From Bacteroidales bacterium (GTDB lineage: Bacteria; Bacteroidota; Bacteroidia; Bacteroidales; Muribaculaceae), in NCBI GenBank assembly GCA_900766975.1, contig CAAFXO010000057.1, positions 1 through 64,000 on the forward strand: a DNA stretch of 64,000 nt. Direction: 5' to 3'. Positions 23,761 to 33,012 of this stretch are shown here, piece after piece. Numbering within the stretch: the stretch's first letter is position 1; each line of letters opens with the position of its first letter. A program made the translations under genes and the position numbers. The notes beneath the pieces were generated by a model. It worked only from the letters and a program-made list of their open reading frames with translations, had not been told where the DNA came from and made no database searches.

Positions 23761-25087
23761 CGTCCCAATGAATATTATTCAGTTCACCAAAGAACGGAAT
23801 TGCTCCGTATCGGCCATTCAAATAGCCCTTCTGCACATTCTCTCTCGGCTTGTACTCGCAAAGCGAAGACAAATGGCTTTCTCCCTTCTTGTCTTTCTCC
23901 ACAAACCACACTTCGTCTTGACGGATAGGAGCAGTGGAAAGTAGATTGGACTCGTGTGTGGTGCAAATTAGCTGCATCTGTGAATCGCTTCTGAGCAGGC
24001 TGTTATACATCTCCAACAGTTTCAATGTCAGCATCGGATGAAGACTCCTATCGACCTCATCAATCACATAGACGGCATCATTGGCACGCATATCAATGAG
24101 CATAGGAATGAAATCGAAAAGGCGAGACGTTCCATCGGACTCCTCGAACATCTCGAATATATAGTCTGAGTTGCTGTCTTCCGCCTTGTGGATAGTTTTC
24201 AATTCGTACCACTTCAAGTTCTTCGACTCGTCTTTTTCTGCAAAGATGAAGCGGCTCTCATTGTGAATCACTACACCAGTCTTTTCATCCTTACCGTCAA
24301 GGCTTTCCTCAATCTTCTGTCGGATTTCATCGGGAATGCGCAATTCTTCGGATTTCGACTCAATGCGACGAAGGTCGGATATGCCTGTGCCAAAGTAGCT
24401 AAGCAAATCACGCATCACGTTTTTGAATTGAGAGTCATTCACTACTCGGAAAGGGGAATCCGTCCTGTGCGTATTGGGGAAGATTATGTTCAAATTCTCG
24501 AACCACTTTCGTGCCGACTTGATAGCATCTATTCCCTTTCCGTTACGCTTGATATACTCACTCAGGAAAGTGCCTTTCGTTGGTGTGCCATCAATCAAGA
24601 ACTTTAAGAACTGACCGTCTGCCCCCTTCACGAACTGTGGTGCAATGGTATTCTCCCAAATGTCACCATTACGCTTGCGCTCGAATATCAAAGCATCAGT
24701 ACGACTGCCAGTCTTATACAGCCATTCCTCCAACAAACCGCCCTTCGAGAAAGCGATGCCGTACGCAAAGAATTGGCCATCCACCTTGAACTCCAGTTCG
24801 ATACTTGAACGTTCCTGCGGAGTGTCTGTCATCTTGAAGTAATTGTACTTACGATTACTCCATCCATCAAGTGCAAAGTCCTTGATGATAGCCAAGCACT
24901 TTATGATGTTCGACTTACCAGAAGCATTGGCACCATAAATCAAACCCATACGGAGCACGGATATATCATCCCGCTTCTCCGCACGTGACACTTGTAACGG
25001 CAATTGGTCGCTTTTGCTTGCCGTGAACAAGATGCGCGTCTCCTCGTTGAACGAGTAAATATTTTCAAACTTAGCTGATAATAGCAT
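23744..25087 (-). CDS. rloA: RloA-like AAA (ABC/OLD-type) ATPase
   Basis: The 447-residue protein has the N-terminus MLLSAKFENIYSFNEETRIL typical of SMC/ABC-like AAA_15/AAA_21 proteins. Walker A is GANASGKSN (residues 52-60), the Walker B region is VYVIDEVDRSLHPML, and the H-loop lies in LICTTHES. It lacks a Toprim domain of its own; that activity would come from RloB. Similar ATPases serve as the sensor half of phage-defence pairs. It has a consensus promoter (25120-25153) and lies between tRNA-Phe and remnants of other elements, a typical genomic-island position. Confidence 0.82.
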   Translation of the reverse strand: MLLSAKFENIYSFNEETRILFTASKSDQLPLQVSRAEKRDDISVLRMGLIYGANASGKSNIIKCLAIIKDFALDGWSNRKYNYFKMTDTPQERSSIELEFKVDGQFFAYGIAFSKGGLLEEWLYKTGSRTDALIFERKRNGDIWENTIAPQFVKGADGQFLKFLIDGTPTKGTFLSEYIKRNGKGIDAIKSARKWFENLNIIFPNTHRTDSPFRVVNDSQFKNVMRDLLSYFGTGISDLRRIESKSEELRIPDEIRQKIEESLDGKDEKTGVVIHNESRFIFAEKDESKNLKWYELKTIHKAEDSNSDYIFEMFEESDGTSRLFDFIPMLIDMRANDAVYVIDEVDRSLHPMLTLKLLEMYNSLLRSDSQMQLICTTHESNLLSTAPIRQDEVWFVEKDKKGESHLSSLCEYKPRENVQKGYLNGRYGAIPFFGELNNIHWDDAKQE

Positions 25088-25119
25088 GAAGATTCTAATA
25101 TTTCATTATAATTCAGTTG

Positions 25120-25153
25120 CAAAGATAATGATATTATTTTTATTTTCGTCAAA
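25120..25153 (-). promoter_or_regulatory. Promoter of rloAB
   Basis: On the minus strand TTTG (25150-25153), a 22-nt spacer, then TATCTTTG (25120-25127), ending 33 bases before the rloA ATG. Confidence 0.65.
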
Positions 25154-25239
25154 TTCATGCGTTAATATTTATGAATATGACAAATTTTACATGCTTTTGT
25201 AGTCATTATGTCAGTCTTCTGTCGTATTAATGCAATATT

Positions 25240-25401
25240 TTGACTTTGGAACAAGTTTTGAGTCGTGTTGCTGCCAAGGGCTATTTAGACGGATTGGTTA
25301 AAAGAGGTATTCTGGAAAGAATTAAACTTGACGGAAGGACACAGGGATATATTAGATCTGATAATTTCAACGAATTAATAGCCTCAGTTGTAGAAAGATG
25401 A
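25240..25401 (+). pseudogene. Winged-helix C-terminal fragment
   Basis: The open frame has no ATG and encodes LEQVLSRVAAKGYLDGLVKR, GILERIKLDGRTQGYIRSDN and FNELIASVVER, then stops. LVKRGILERI with a following beta-wing resembles the end of a winged-helix DNA-binding domain. The 5' part is missing: an in-frame stop precedes it at 25228. A weak hairpin (ACGAAA...TTTCGT) follows at about 25411. The 520-bp stretch between rloA and tRNA-Phe holds only this fragment, the rloAB promoter and the tRNA terminator. Confidence 0.4.
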
Positions 25402-25582
25402 GACGCGAAAAACGAAAGTATTTTCGTTTTCTTTCGTTTTCTTTCGTATAGTGTCGTGTATTCTGCATTTTTCAAAAAATCTAAGGTGGACTTAACCATG
25501 AGCCCCCGATTCCTTTCAGACCCTCAACAAACGGCAGTACTGTATGGGAAACTCTCTCTGATATCCCACCATATATACGACA

Positions 25583-25607
25583 AAAGCCTCGACAACGTCG
25601 AGGCTTT
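25583..25607 (-). terminator. Terminator of tRNA-Phe
   Basis: AAAGCCTCGAC pairs perfectly with GTCGAGGCTTT around AAC, five bases after the tRNA 3' end, with TTTT following on the minus strand. Confidence 0.8.
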
Positions 25608-25611
25608 CCGG

Positions 25612-25684
25612 TGGTGCCACCAGGAATCGAACCGGGGACACAAGGATTTTCAGTCCTTTGCTCTACCAACTGAGCTATGGCACC
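25612..25684 (-). tRNA. tRNA-Phe (anticodon GAA)
   Basis: The 73-nt cloverleaf has acceptor GGTGCCA/TGGCACC, D-arm TAGCTCAGTTGGTAGAGCA, anticodon loop ACTGAAAATC with GAA, and T-arm GGTTCGATTC. The 3' CCA is not encoded. The accessory genes and remnants lie on its 3' side, the usual integration side for tRNA-targeting elements, but I see no duplicated tRNA end and no integrase. Confidence 0.95.
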
Positions 25685-25721
25685 TTACCGCTTCCGAGGG
25701 GTTGTCCCCCGTTTGCGAGTG

Positions 25722-25753
25722 CAAAGTTAGGAATTTCTTTTCATTCTACCAAA
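25722..25753 (-). promoter_or_regulatory. Promoter of tRNA-Phe
   Basis: On the minus strand TTTG (25750-25753), a 20-nt spacer, then TAACTTTG (25722-25729), about 38 bases upstream of the mature tRNA 5' end. Confidence 0.7.
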
Positions 25754-25847
25754 TTTTTTGCTACTTATTTTTCGTTTCTCTCTCTCTTTTTCGCTTTTAC
25801 CCCATCCCTCTATCCCATTACCCTCTATTTGCTATCCCCCGAAAAAT

Positions 25848-25881
25848 AAGTGTGTCAAGGATCCTTGTCCTTGACACACTT
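25848..25881 (-). terminator. Terminator of the DUF5723 operon
   Basis: AAGTGTGTCAAGG and CCTTGACACACTT form a perfect 13-bp stem, followed on the minus strand by ATTTTTC. Confidence 0.8.
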
Positions 25882-25920
25882 TATGTTAGTTCATGTGTTT
25901 TCGCTCTTGTTGGGGTGTTA

Positions 25921-27351
25921 TTAGGATTTGCCGAAGGTGACGTTGAAACCGAAGGTGACGTTGGCGTTGGCATGGCCCACAGGCACGATCTGCGGTGTCA
26001 GATTGAAGAACTGATGATCCGACCCGATGAAGAAGTTGAACCCTTTGGGGTGGAAGTTGATCATCCAGCCAAATGAGGAGCCGAAAGTCGAAATCGCGTA
26101 GTTGGCACTCACGTCAAACCATTTGGTCGGTTTGCAGTTGGCAGAGATGCGTCCCTCGGTCCATGAGAAGGCTCCATTGATGCGCTGAGTCAGCAAGAGA
26201 CCGGCCGTCAAGTTCTTGTAGAAGGGCATCTCATATTCGCCGGCGATGTGGATCGTGGTGGCGAGCATTGTGGCGCGTGAGCCATTGTCCTCAACGCGAC
26301 GGAAGTTGAAGCAGTCTTCCAAGTCATCGCCAAGACGGCTTATCTGCTCGTCGAGCTTGTTCTCTTCGTAGTTGGGGCTATCCTCGTCAAAGGCAATATC
26401 CTTGAAACCATCGAACGTCCACTCGGTGTAGGGTGTCTCACCCTTTTTGACATTATTCCAAGTCATAAAACCTAAGTCGAGGATTGAGGCTGAGAGGGTC
26501 AAACCGGGCACCAACCCGCGATACACGACACCAAGGTCGAGGGCTGCACCACCGCCGGCGATCGAGAAGCTGTTATAATCCATATCGTCCCACGAGATCT
26601 GGTCGGCTTGCGAAGGATTGTCATACTCTCTTCCTGCCTCCTGATATGTCGGCAGATAGAGTCCCGAGCCGAGTGCCACGTTCACATTGCCCTGGCCGGT
26701 GATCTTCCACTGGGTGTCCGAGAGAGTCATATTCATCTTCTGGATGCGTGCATCGAGATTGCCCATGCCAAGCAAGACCTTCACCTTCGCACCCACATCG
26801 ATCTTGTCGTTGATCTTGTGGCTATGTCCCAAGGCGATCTCTGCCGATGCATTCAGGTTGACACGCATATTCTCGAAGGAATAGGTCGACGACTCGCCCT
26901 GCTGGCCCATCTTCATAAACTCGAGCAAGCCTTTGGGCACATTCACGCCCCCATCTACTCTCGCCGAGATCGACAACGTGTTAAAACCGCCCAGAGCCTT
27001 GAAGCCCAACGAAACCAACGACAGATTAAAGTTGGGTATCACCTTATTGTTGCCGGCGAGCTTGGATACAAACTCCTGGCCATCTACGTTGGGGTTCATG
27101 AAGGTGGTAAGTTGGCCGTTGGGAAGCTTATAGAGGAATGTATTGACACCCACATTGCTGTTTACGCCGACATTGAAATTGCCAAGAATAGGTATAGACA
27201 CATAATTATATTCACCACCGAGAGCGGGGTTCAGTTCATGACGATGGGTGTATCCATCGAGGAAATAACCGCTTCGTGAAGCCTCTTGTTGAGCCATCAC
27301 CGGGATGGAGGCAAGGGCAAGAGCCAACCCTGTTATGATAGATTTTTTCAT
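25921..27351 (-). CDS. DUF5723 family outer-membrane protein
   Basis: The 476-residue protein has a signal peptide (MKKSIITGLALALASIPVMAQ) and the DUF5723 layout: GYFLDGYTHRHELNPALGGE near the N-terminus, then alternating amphipathic beta strands consistent with an outer-membrane barrel, ending in an aromatic strand region (VTFGFNVTFGKS). Function is unknown. It follows a large lipoprotein gene by 33 bp and is presumably co-transcribed with it. Confidence 0.85.
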   Translation of the reverse strand: MKKSIITGLALALASIPVMAQQEASRSGYFLDGYTHRHELNPALGGEYNYVSIPILGNFNVGVNSNVGVNTFLYKLPNGQLTTFMNPNVDGQEFVSKLAGNNKVIPNFNLSLVSLGFKALGGFNTLSISARVDGGVNVPKGLLEFMKMGQQGESSTYSFENMRVNLNASAEIALGHSHKINDKIDVGAKVKVLLGMGNLDARIQKMNMTLSDTQWKITGQGNVNVALGSGLYLPTYQEAGREYDNPSQADQISWDDMDYNSFSIAGGGAALDLGVVYRGLVPGLTLSASILDLGFMTWNNVKKGETPYTEWTFDGFKDIAFDEDSPNYEENKLDEQISRLGDDLEDCFNFRRVEDNGSRATMLATTIHIAGEYEMPFYKNLTAGLLLTQRINGAFSWTEGRISANCKPTKWFDVSANYAISTFGSSFGWMINFHPKGFNFFIGSDHQFFNLTPQIVPVGHANANVTFGFNVTFGKS

Positions 27352-27384
27352 TGGTCGAAAGTTTTTTAGTAGGTTGCTGATCGA

Positions 27385-29145
27385 TTAGTTGGCATCTATG
27401 GTGATTCCACCCTTGAGCTTGAGGCGGATATCGGTAAATCTCAGAGCTTGCGCTTCGTTGAGGGCCTCGCCTACATGTTCGGGTGATGAGGTGACTTTGA
27501 ATTCAAGATGCAATCCGTCGAGGCGGCCGATATTCTCGGCATTCGAGCGGAGGGTAACTCGGAGCTCAGATATGGCGGGAGATGCCACCGAGCCGCCTTT
27601 GACCTTACCTTCGACCGTGGCTGTCACATCTTCGATCACATGACCGTAGACATCGAGAGCCTGTACTTGCGGCACCATCTCCAAGGGTATCGAGTTCTCA
27701 ACACCCAAGATGGCGGTCACTTCGTTGAAATTATATTTGCTGAGATCTTCATCCCATCCCGACTCATCGGTGGAGTAGGAGAGTTGCAGATTCTTGCCGA
27801 ATGCCAAAGGCACCACTGCCTCATAGTCGGTAGCGACGGAGAACTTGCTGTCCAATCTGATGGTATACTCCTTGTCGCTCGGCACCTTGGCTGTTACATC
27901 CTTTATATTGATGCGGTTGGGGATCTTGGCAAGAAGCTTAGTGAGCTCGGGCACTTCGACCACTGTCGCTCCCTCCACGGCTTTGCCTGTAGCGGAGAGC
28001 ACAATCTTGTTGTGTGACGATGCTTTCACCATCACCGGCGATGTGCCATGAGCATCGCCGATGCCGATCTGAACGCTGCCATTATCGGTCACAGCCTCCA
28101 CCACAGCGTTGAGGTTGATGTCCACCGGCGATCCGTTGTTGACATTCAGCACGATGCGCGGGTCTGCCAAGTCGAGATAGTTATCCTCTTCAGCCAAGAA
28201 GTCGGGGATGTCGCTGATCTCGAAGCTGCTGTTGTCGATATCCACCTTCGGATCGATCTTGCCGGTAACTGCCGTGATGGTCATCGAAGGAATCTTCGGA
28301 GTGATATCCATGGTCAGATTGATAGCTGTGCCGGCGGCTGTGCTCCCGGTCGACACCATCACCGGGCCGGAGGTCAGCAATTCGCCATTCATCAAGAAGT
28401 GTCCCGGCTTGTAGAGACCCTCACCCTTAGGCATGTTGGTGAAATCGAACGATGTTACTCTCACCGGCACGCTAAGCCCGGTGGTTGCGGTAAACTTCTT
28501 GGCAGCTGTAAAGATCAGTTTGCGACCCTCTACCTTGCAATATGATGCCATCGACTGGTCGTAAAGCTCGATCTTCCATCCCTCGGGATAGGTAAGTGTA
28601 AAACCGGGCTTCAACGTCATTGAGCCGTTGAAGCCTGTCGAGGCTGTAAGTTTGAAACCCATGTCGAGTTCCACATTCGCATCGATGCGTGTCAGCGACA
28701 GAAGCTGCTTGTCGATATTGTCATCGCTGAGTTTCACCTTCGAGTGGACACCTTCGATGGTTTGATCCACATCCCGGTTGGTGCCCGGTGAGGTGAGCGA
28801 CAATTTTACGTATGTCGGATCGCATGTGATATTCTTCACTTCCTGAGGATCGATGTTGACGTTCGAATAGGTAGGATCGCCACTCTCCACCAGCACATAG
28901 TCTCCTTTGGCATAGCCATATTGCTCGCCGACGGCCTTGATCGAACTTGTCGACGACAGATCCAACACATCTGAGATAGAATACTTCTCGGTGCTGCTCG
29001 TAGGCACACCCAGGTCTCCGCCGACATTGACCGTCAGATCGATGTCGCTGAGATCGTAGCTGTCATCGACACACGATGTCAGCATCCCACCCGCCACGGC
29101 ACATGCCACGGCGCAGGTGAACAAACCCTTGTTGATTTTTTTCAT
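27385..29145 (-). CDS. Large lipoprotein of unknown function, operonic with DUF5723
   Basis: The 586-residue protein has a lipoprotein signal ending MLTSCVDDSYDLSDIDLTVN (lipid-modified Cys25). The body is rich in beta structure, with repeated LSLT, VKLS and KVDIDNSSFEISDIPDFL segments and no known catalytic motif. Similar lipoproteins precede DUF5723 genes in other Bacteroidales as I remember them, which suggests the two form an outer-membrane pair. A possible weak promoter on the minus strand is TTG, N20, TAATTTCG near 29270-29300. Confidence 0.75.
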   Translation of the reverse strand: MKKINKGLFTCAVACAVAGGMLTSCVDDSYDLSDIDLTVNVGGDLGVPTSSTEKYSISDVLDLSSTSSIKAVGEQYGYAKGDYVLVESGDPTYSNVNIDPQEVKNITCDPTYVKLSLTSPGTNRDVDQTIEGVHSKVKLSDDNIDKQLLSLTRIDANVELDMGFKLTASTGFNGSMTLKPGFTLTYPEGWKIELYDQSMASYCKVEGRKLIFTAAKKFTATTGLSVPVRVTSFDFTNMPKGEGLYKPGHFLMNGELLTSGPVMVSTGSTAAGTAINLTMDITPKIPSMTITAVTGKIDPKVDIDNSSFEISDIPDFLAEEDNYLDLADPRIVLNVNNGSPVDINLNAVVEAVTDNGSVQIGIGDAHGTSPVMVKASSHNKIVLSATGKAVEGATVVEVPELTKLLAKIPNRINIKDVTAKVPSDKEYTIRLDSKFSVATDYEAVVPLAFGKNLQLSYSTDESGWDEDLSKYNFNEVTAILGVENSIPLEMVPQVQALDVYGHVIEDVTATVEGKVKGGSVASPAISELRVTLRSNAENIGRLDGLHLEFKVTSSPEHVGEALNEAQALRFTDIRLKLKGGITIDAN

Positions 29146-29741
29146 AATGAGGTCAGTATGTTTTTGTTGTTATTGTTATCCGTTCTAAGTTAATGTATAC
29201 GTGAATGTTAGTCCGAAGTTGAACTCCTCTTCATACTGTATATGTCGTTTCTTAGATTTTTGTTACCCCGAAATTAGAAATTTTTGTCCGATTGTGCAAG
29301 AAAATCAGTGATGTTGTACAACATTTTTTAGACCTTTTATATAGGAGTGAAAATGAGGTATACAAATGGATAAAAATATAGTGGGTCGGATGAAATCATC
29401 CAACCCACTTGAAAGATTGTCGACTCTCGTCGGAATCTGTCTCTGATTAAGGTCAATAATAATCAATTACCCTGTTGTTTGCATTTCTTCGTTCTTCCGT
29501 TTTTCCGGTATTAGACTTAAAGTTCTCGGTATTAAGGTTTGCTGATTTGTTTAACTAATGTTTGCGCAAAAAATTCGACACTTGTTGGTGTTGAACTTTT
29601 CTAATGCAAAGTTATATCGGGTGGTGATACTTTCAAAATATTATCAAGTGTTATATAACATATTTTTAATTTTTTGGTCATTTTTTTAGGGTTTTTCTCT
29701 TTTTTCTGCTTTATTTGCACTCTGAAATCACTATTTAGACT
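29146..29741. other. 600-bp AT-rich gap between divergent genes
   Basis: This gap holds the upstream regions of the lipoprotein operon (minus) and the lipid kinase (plus), plus the hairpin at 29380-29409. A TTTATTTG element at 29712-29719 may be the -7 box of the kinase. I see no small gene or RNA. Confidence 0.5.
29380..29409. terminator. Orphan hairpin in the 29.1-29.7 kb gap
   Basis: AGTGGGTCGGATG pairs with CATCCAACCCACT (one mismatch). No gene ends here, so it may be the end of an unannotated small RNA or a relic. Confidence 0.5.
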
Positions 29742-30740
29742 ATGAAACGAGTGCTGCTTATCATCAATCCCATCTCGGGCACGCTCTCCAAGGATGGTCT
29801 TGCCGACCGTGTCAGGAGTGCTTTGGCGCCGTTAGGGGCGGAGGTGGATAGTGTGCTGACCGAGTCTGCCGGTCATGCCACGGCGTTGGCACGCAGTGCC
29901 GGTGCCCGGGGATATGATGCCGTGTTGGCTGCCGGAGGCGATGGCACTGTCAATGAGGTTGCCTCGGCTCTCTGCGGTGGCAACGTGGCGCTGGGGATCA
30001 TCCCCTTCGGTTCGGGCAATGGATTGGCTCGCCACCTATATGGCTCGATCGATGTCGACCATGCCCTGAGCATCATCGCCGAAAATAATGTGGAATTTTG
30101 CGATTTTGGCTCTGCAAATGATCGTCAATTCTTCTGCACCTTCGGTCTCGGTTTCGATGCCAAGGTGACTCAACTATATTCCACGATGCCTGAACGTGGC
30201 ATCATCTCTTACGCACGCAGCGTCATCCGCGAGTTTGTCAATTTCTCACCGGTGCATTGCGAGATCCATACGGGCGATATCTCTTTCGAAGTCGATGCCC
30301 TCGCTGTGGTGGTGTGCAATGCTTCGCAATATGGCAATAATGCCTTCATCGCTCCGCAGGCTTCGATCCGAGATGGTATGCTCGACCTAATTGTGGTCCA
30401 TTCAGGCAATCCTTTCACTCGCGCCTTGGCGGGAGTCGAACTCTTCACCGGGCGCATGGATAGCAATTATCTTGTGGAGGCTATCCGCGTGCCGGAGGCT
30501 ACCATCTTCCATGAGCCGGGTGCCGCTCATGTCGATGGCGAACCCCTCGAGATGCCTCGGCAGATCGACATCCGTTGCCATCACGCTCAGTTGCCTATCC
30601 TGGTCGACTCCGAGAAACCACCATTCCGCCCTTTCTTGTCCCCCATCACTTCGATGCGCCAGGATTCCTCTTTCCTCATCAGAGAGAATGCCCGCCATAT
30701 TCTCGATATGATCAATAATTTCCTAAAAAAACCAAAATAA
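29742..30740 (+). CDS. Diacylglycerol/lipid kinase family protein (YegS/DagK-like)
   Basis: The 332-residue protein has the DAGK catalytic domain: INPISGT near the N-terminus, the nucleotide-binding loop GGDGT (residues 65-69), IPFGSGNGLARHL and FGLGFDAKV. The C-terminal half is the beta-sandwich of YegS/LCB5 kinases (HVDGEP motif). It phosphorylates a membrane lipid such as diacylglycerol or a sphingoid base; Bacteroidales make sphingolipids, so the latter is possible. The substrate cannot be decided here. Confidence 0.88.
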   Translation: MKRVLLIINPISGTLSKDGLADRVRSALAPLGAEVDSVLTESAGHATALARSAGARGYDAVLAAGGDGTVNEVASALCGGNVALGIIPFGSGNGLARHLYGSIDVDHALSIIAENNVEFCDFGSANDRQFFCTFGLGFDAKVTQLYSTMPERGIISYARSVIREFVNFSPVHCEIHTGDISFEVDALAVVVCNASQYGNNAFIAPQASIRDGMLDLIVVHSGNPFTRALAGVELFTGRMDSNYLVEAIRVPEATIFHEPGAAHVDGEPLEMPRQIDIRCHHAQLPILVDSEKPPFRPFLSPITSMRQDSSFLIRENARHILDMINNFLKKPK

Positions 30741-30759
30741 GAGCAGACTCTGTTTTTTT
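30741..30759 (+). terminator. Short terminator after the lipid kinase
   Basis: GAG CAGA CTC with a T-run, beginning one base after the stop. The stem is very short. Confidence 0.4.
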
Positions 30760-30776
30760 CAATATATATATAGCAA

Positions 30777-30805
30777 AAGGGAACAATCTTTACGATTGCT
30801 CCCTT
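30777..30805 (-). terminator. Terminator of the Dcp-like peptidase
   Basis: AAGGGAACAATC pairs with GATTGCTCCCTT (one mismatch) around TTTAC, 25 bases beyond the stop. Confidence 0.65.
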
Positions 30806-30830
30806 CTTTATGATTCTATCCTCGCTCTGA

Positions 30831-32936
30831 TCATTCGAATCCGCGGAGACGGAGCAGCGCGTTGGTGTCGGGAGTGCGGCCACGGAATTTCTTGAAGAGC
30901 ACCATTGCATCCTCAGTGTCGCCTGCCTCCAAGATATATTTCTTGAAGTTGGCTGCTGTCTTCTTGTCGAAATATTTCTTCTGCTCGAAGAGCTCCCAAG
31001 CATCAGCTTCGAGCACCTGAGCCCAAAGATAAGTGTAATAGCCGGAAGCATAGCCATCGTCGCCGAAGATATGCTTGAAGTAGGTCGAACGGTAGCGGAA
31101 TGTGATCTCATCGGGCATGCCGAGATCTTTTGCCACCTTGGCTTCGAATGCCTTAACATCCTTCACCTCAGCCTGTTCGCCGTATGCCATGTCAAGAAGT
31201 GCGGCGCCGGCAAGTTCGGTAGTGGCGAAGCCTTGGTTGAATTTGCCTGTTTCGTTGATCTTCTTCACCAATTCGTCGGGGATCACTTCGCCTGTCTTGT
31301 AGTGGCGAGCGTAGGTCTTGAGCACTTCGGGGAGCAATGCCCAGTGCTCATTCATCTGAGAACTCATCTCGACATAGTCGCGGTCGACGTTGGTGCCGGC
31401 GAGTGACTTGTAGGGGGCTGTCGAGAGCATACCCTGAAGGGCATGACCGAACTCATGGAATAGAGTCTCTACCTCATCGATAGTCAGCAGTGAGGGGGTG
31501 TCGCCGGCAGGGCGTGTGAAGTTGCATACGTTATACACGATGGGGCGACGATATTTGCCGTCGGCATAGAGCCCGGCACTCTGCATCTGCTCCATCCATG
31601 CACCCTGACGCTTGGTGTCGCGAGGATATGGATCGCACATATACACTGCTACATGCTCCCCTGTCTTGGCATCCACCACGTCATAGACAGTCATGTCGTC
31701 GATATATTTCGGTGCATCTGGCATCTCGACAAATTTTACACCATAGAGACGCTCTGTGACATCAAACATACCCTTCATCACGTTGTCTAACACGAAGTAG
31801 GGTCGAATCTCACTCTCTTCGAGGTCGAATTTCTCTTTCTTCACCTTCTCGGCATAGTAGTAATAGTCGTAGGGTGCGATCTTGAAGCCGCCGCCATGTG
31901 CATCGACGTATGCCTGCATGTCAGCCACCTCTTCAGCGCTGCGCTTTACAGCCGGTGTGAACACCTGCTTGAGCAGGGTAGTGGCTGCTTGGGGTGTCTT
32001 TGCCATCACGCGTGAGGTCATCATCTCGGCAAATGTGTTGAAGCCCATGATGTGTGCCTTCTGATCGCGAAGGGCTACGATCTGCGGGATAATCTCAAGG
32101 TTGGAGTTCTCGCCCCATGATGCCAGGTTGGTATATCCCTCGTAGATGGTCTTGCGAAGTCCGCGTGAGTCTGCATATTGCAACACCGGCAGACGGCTCG
32201 GTGCATGAAGTGTGAACACCCACGCATCTTTCAGCCCGCGGGCTGATGCCTCGTCGGCTGCCTGAGCGATCGATGACTCCGGAAGCCCTGCAAGCTCTGC
32301 CTTATTATATACGATCACGGCAAACTGATTGGTGGCGTTCAGAAGGTTGCGGTTGAATTGTATGAAAAGCTTCGAGAGCTTCTTGTTCACCTCTACGAGC
32401 TCTGCCTTCTTCTCTGCCGAAAGGGCGGCGCCATTCTCGGCAAACATTCTGTAGTATTTCTCCACCAGACGCTTCTGCACCGGAGTGAGCTTCGCTTTGT
32501 CGCGATTCTCATACACGGTCTTGATGCGCTCGAAGAGCTGATCGTTGAGCATCACCTTGTTGTCTGCTTCGTCGAGCATCGGGATAGCCTCCTCTGCCAT
32601 GGCTGCAAACTCGGGAGTCGACATGCACTCCATATAGTGATAGAACACACCTCTTACTCTCTCGAGAGTGGGGGCCAAGTCCTCCAAGGGGAGGATAGTG
32701 TTGTCGAAGTCGGGCATCGAGCGCTTGCGCAGGATGTTGTCGATAGCTTGATCTTGCTCTGCTATACCGGCCTTGATGGCGGGTATGAAATCTTCGGTCT
32801 TGATCTGATCGAATGGAGCGATCTCATATTTCGTCTCATAAGGCTGGAGAAATGGATTCTGCCGTTCTGCCATAATGGGGGTTGTTGGGGCTGCCATCAT
32901 CAGTGCGGCAGCTGCAATTAGGGTTGTTTTTTTCAT
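30831..32936 (-). CDS. dcp: M3 family peptidyl-dipeptidase Dcp-like, exported
   Basis: The 701-residue zinc metallopeptidase has a signal peptide (MKKTTLIAAAALMMAAPTTPIMA) and the M3 zinc motif HEFGH at residues 494-498, inside TLFHEFGHALQGM. The downstream glutamate segment is DRDYVEMSSQMNEHW, and the substrate-binding Tyr/Gly-rich stretch FGDDGYASGYYTYLWAQVLE is present. It removes C-terminal dipeptides in the periplasm. ATG 32936 is chosen over 32957 because it starts the signal peptide. Length is normal for the family. Confidence 0.92.
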   Translation of the reverse strand: MKKTTLIAAAALMMAAPTTPIMAERQNPFLQPYETKYEIAPFDQIKTEDFIPAIKAGIAEQDQAIDNILRKRSMPDFDNTILPLEDLAPTLERVRGVFYHYMECMSTPEFAAMAEEAIPMLDEADNKVMLNDQLFERIKTVYENRDKAKLTPVQKRLVEKYYRMFAENGAALSAEKKAELVEVNKKLSKLFIQFNRNLLNATNQFAVIVYNKAELAGLPESSIAQAADEASARGLKDAWVFTLHAPSRLPVLQYADSRGLRKTIYEGYTNLASWGENSNLEIIPQIVALRDQKAHIMGFNTFAEMMTSRVMAKTPQAATTLLKQVFTPAVKRSAEEVADMQAYVDAHGGGFKIAPYDYYYYAEKVKKEKFDLEESEIRPYFVLDNVMKGMFDVTERLYGVKFVEMPDAPKYIDDMTVYDVVDAKTGEHVAVYMCDPYPRDTKRQGAWMEQMQSAGLYADGKYRRPIVYNVCNFTRPAGDTPSLLTIDEVETLFHEFGHALQGMLSTAPYKSLAGTNVDRDYVEMSSQMNEHWALLPEVLKTYARHYKTGEVIPDELVKKINETGKFNQGFATTELAGAALLDMAYGEQAEVKDVKAFEAKVAKDLGMPDEITFRYRSTYFKHIFGDDGYASGYYTYLWAQVLEADAWELFEQKKYFDKKTAANFKKYILEAGDTEDAMVLFKKFRGRTPDTNALLRLRGFE

Positions 32937-33012
32937 GATTCTGATCGATTTAGCCAATCTTTATAAGGATATTTTTTTGAATGTTCCAAAGTTACAATTT
33001 TTTTTTTACTTT

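Noticed and set aside
23098..25087. Type I restriction-modification locus
   Set aside because: Only RloA/RloB are present; no HsdR, HsdM or HsdS motifs are visible within the window.
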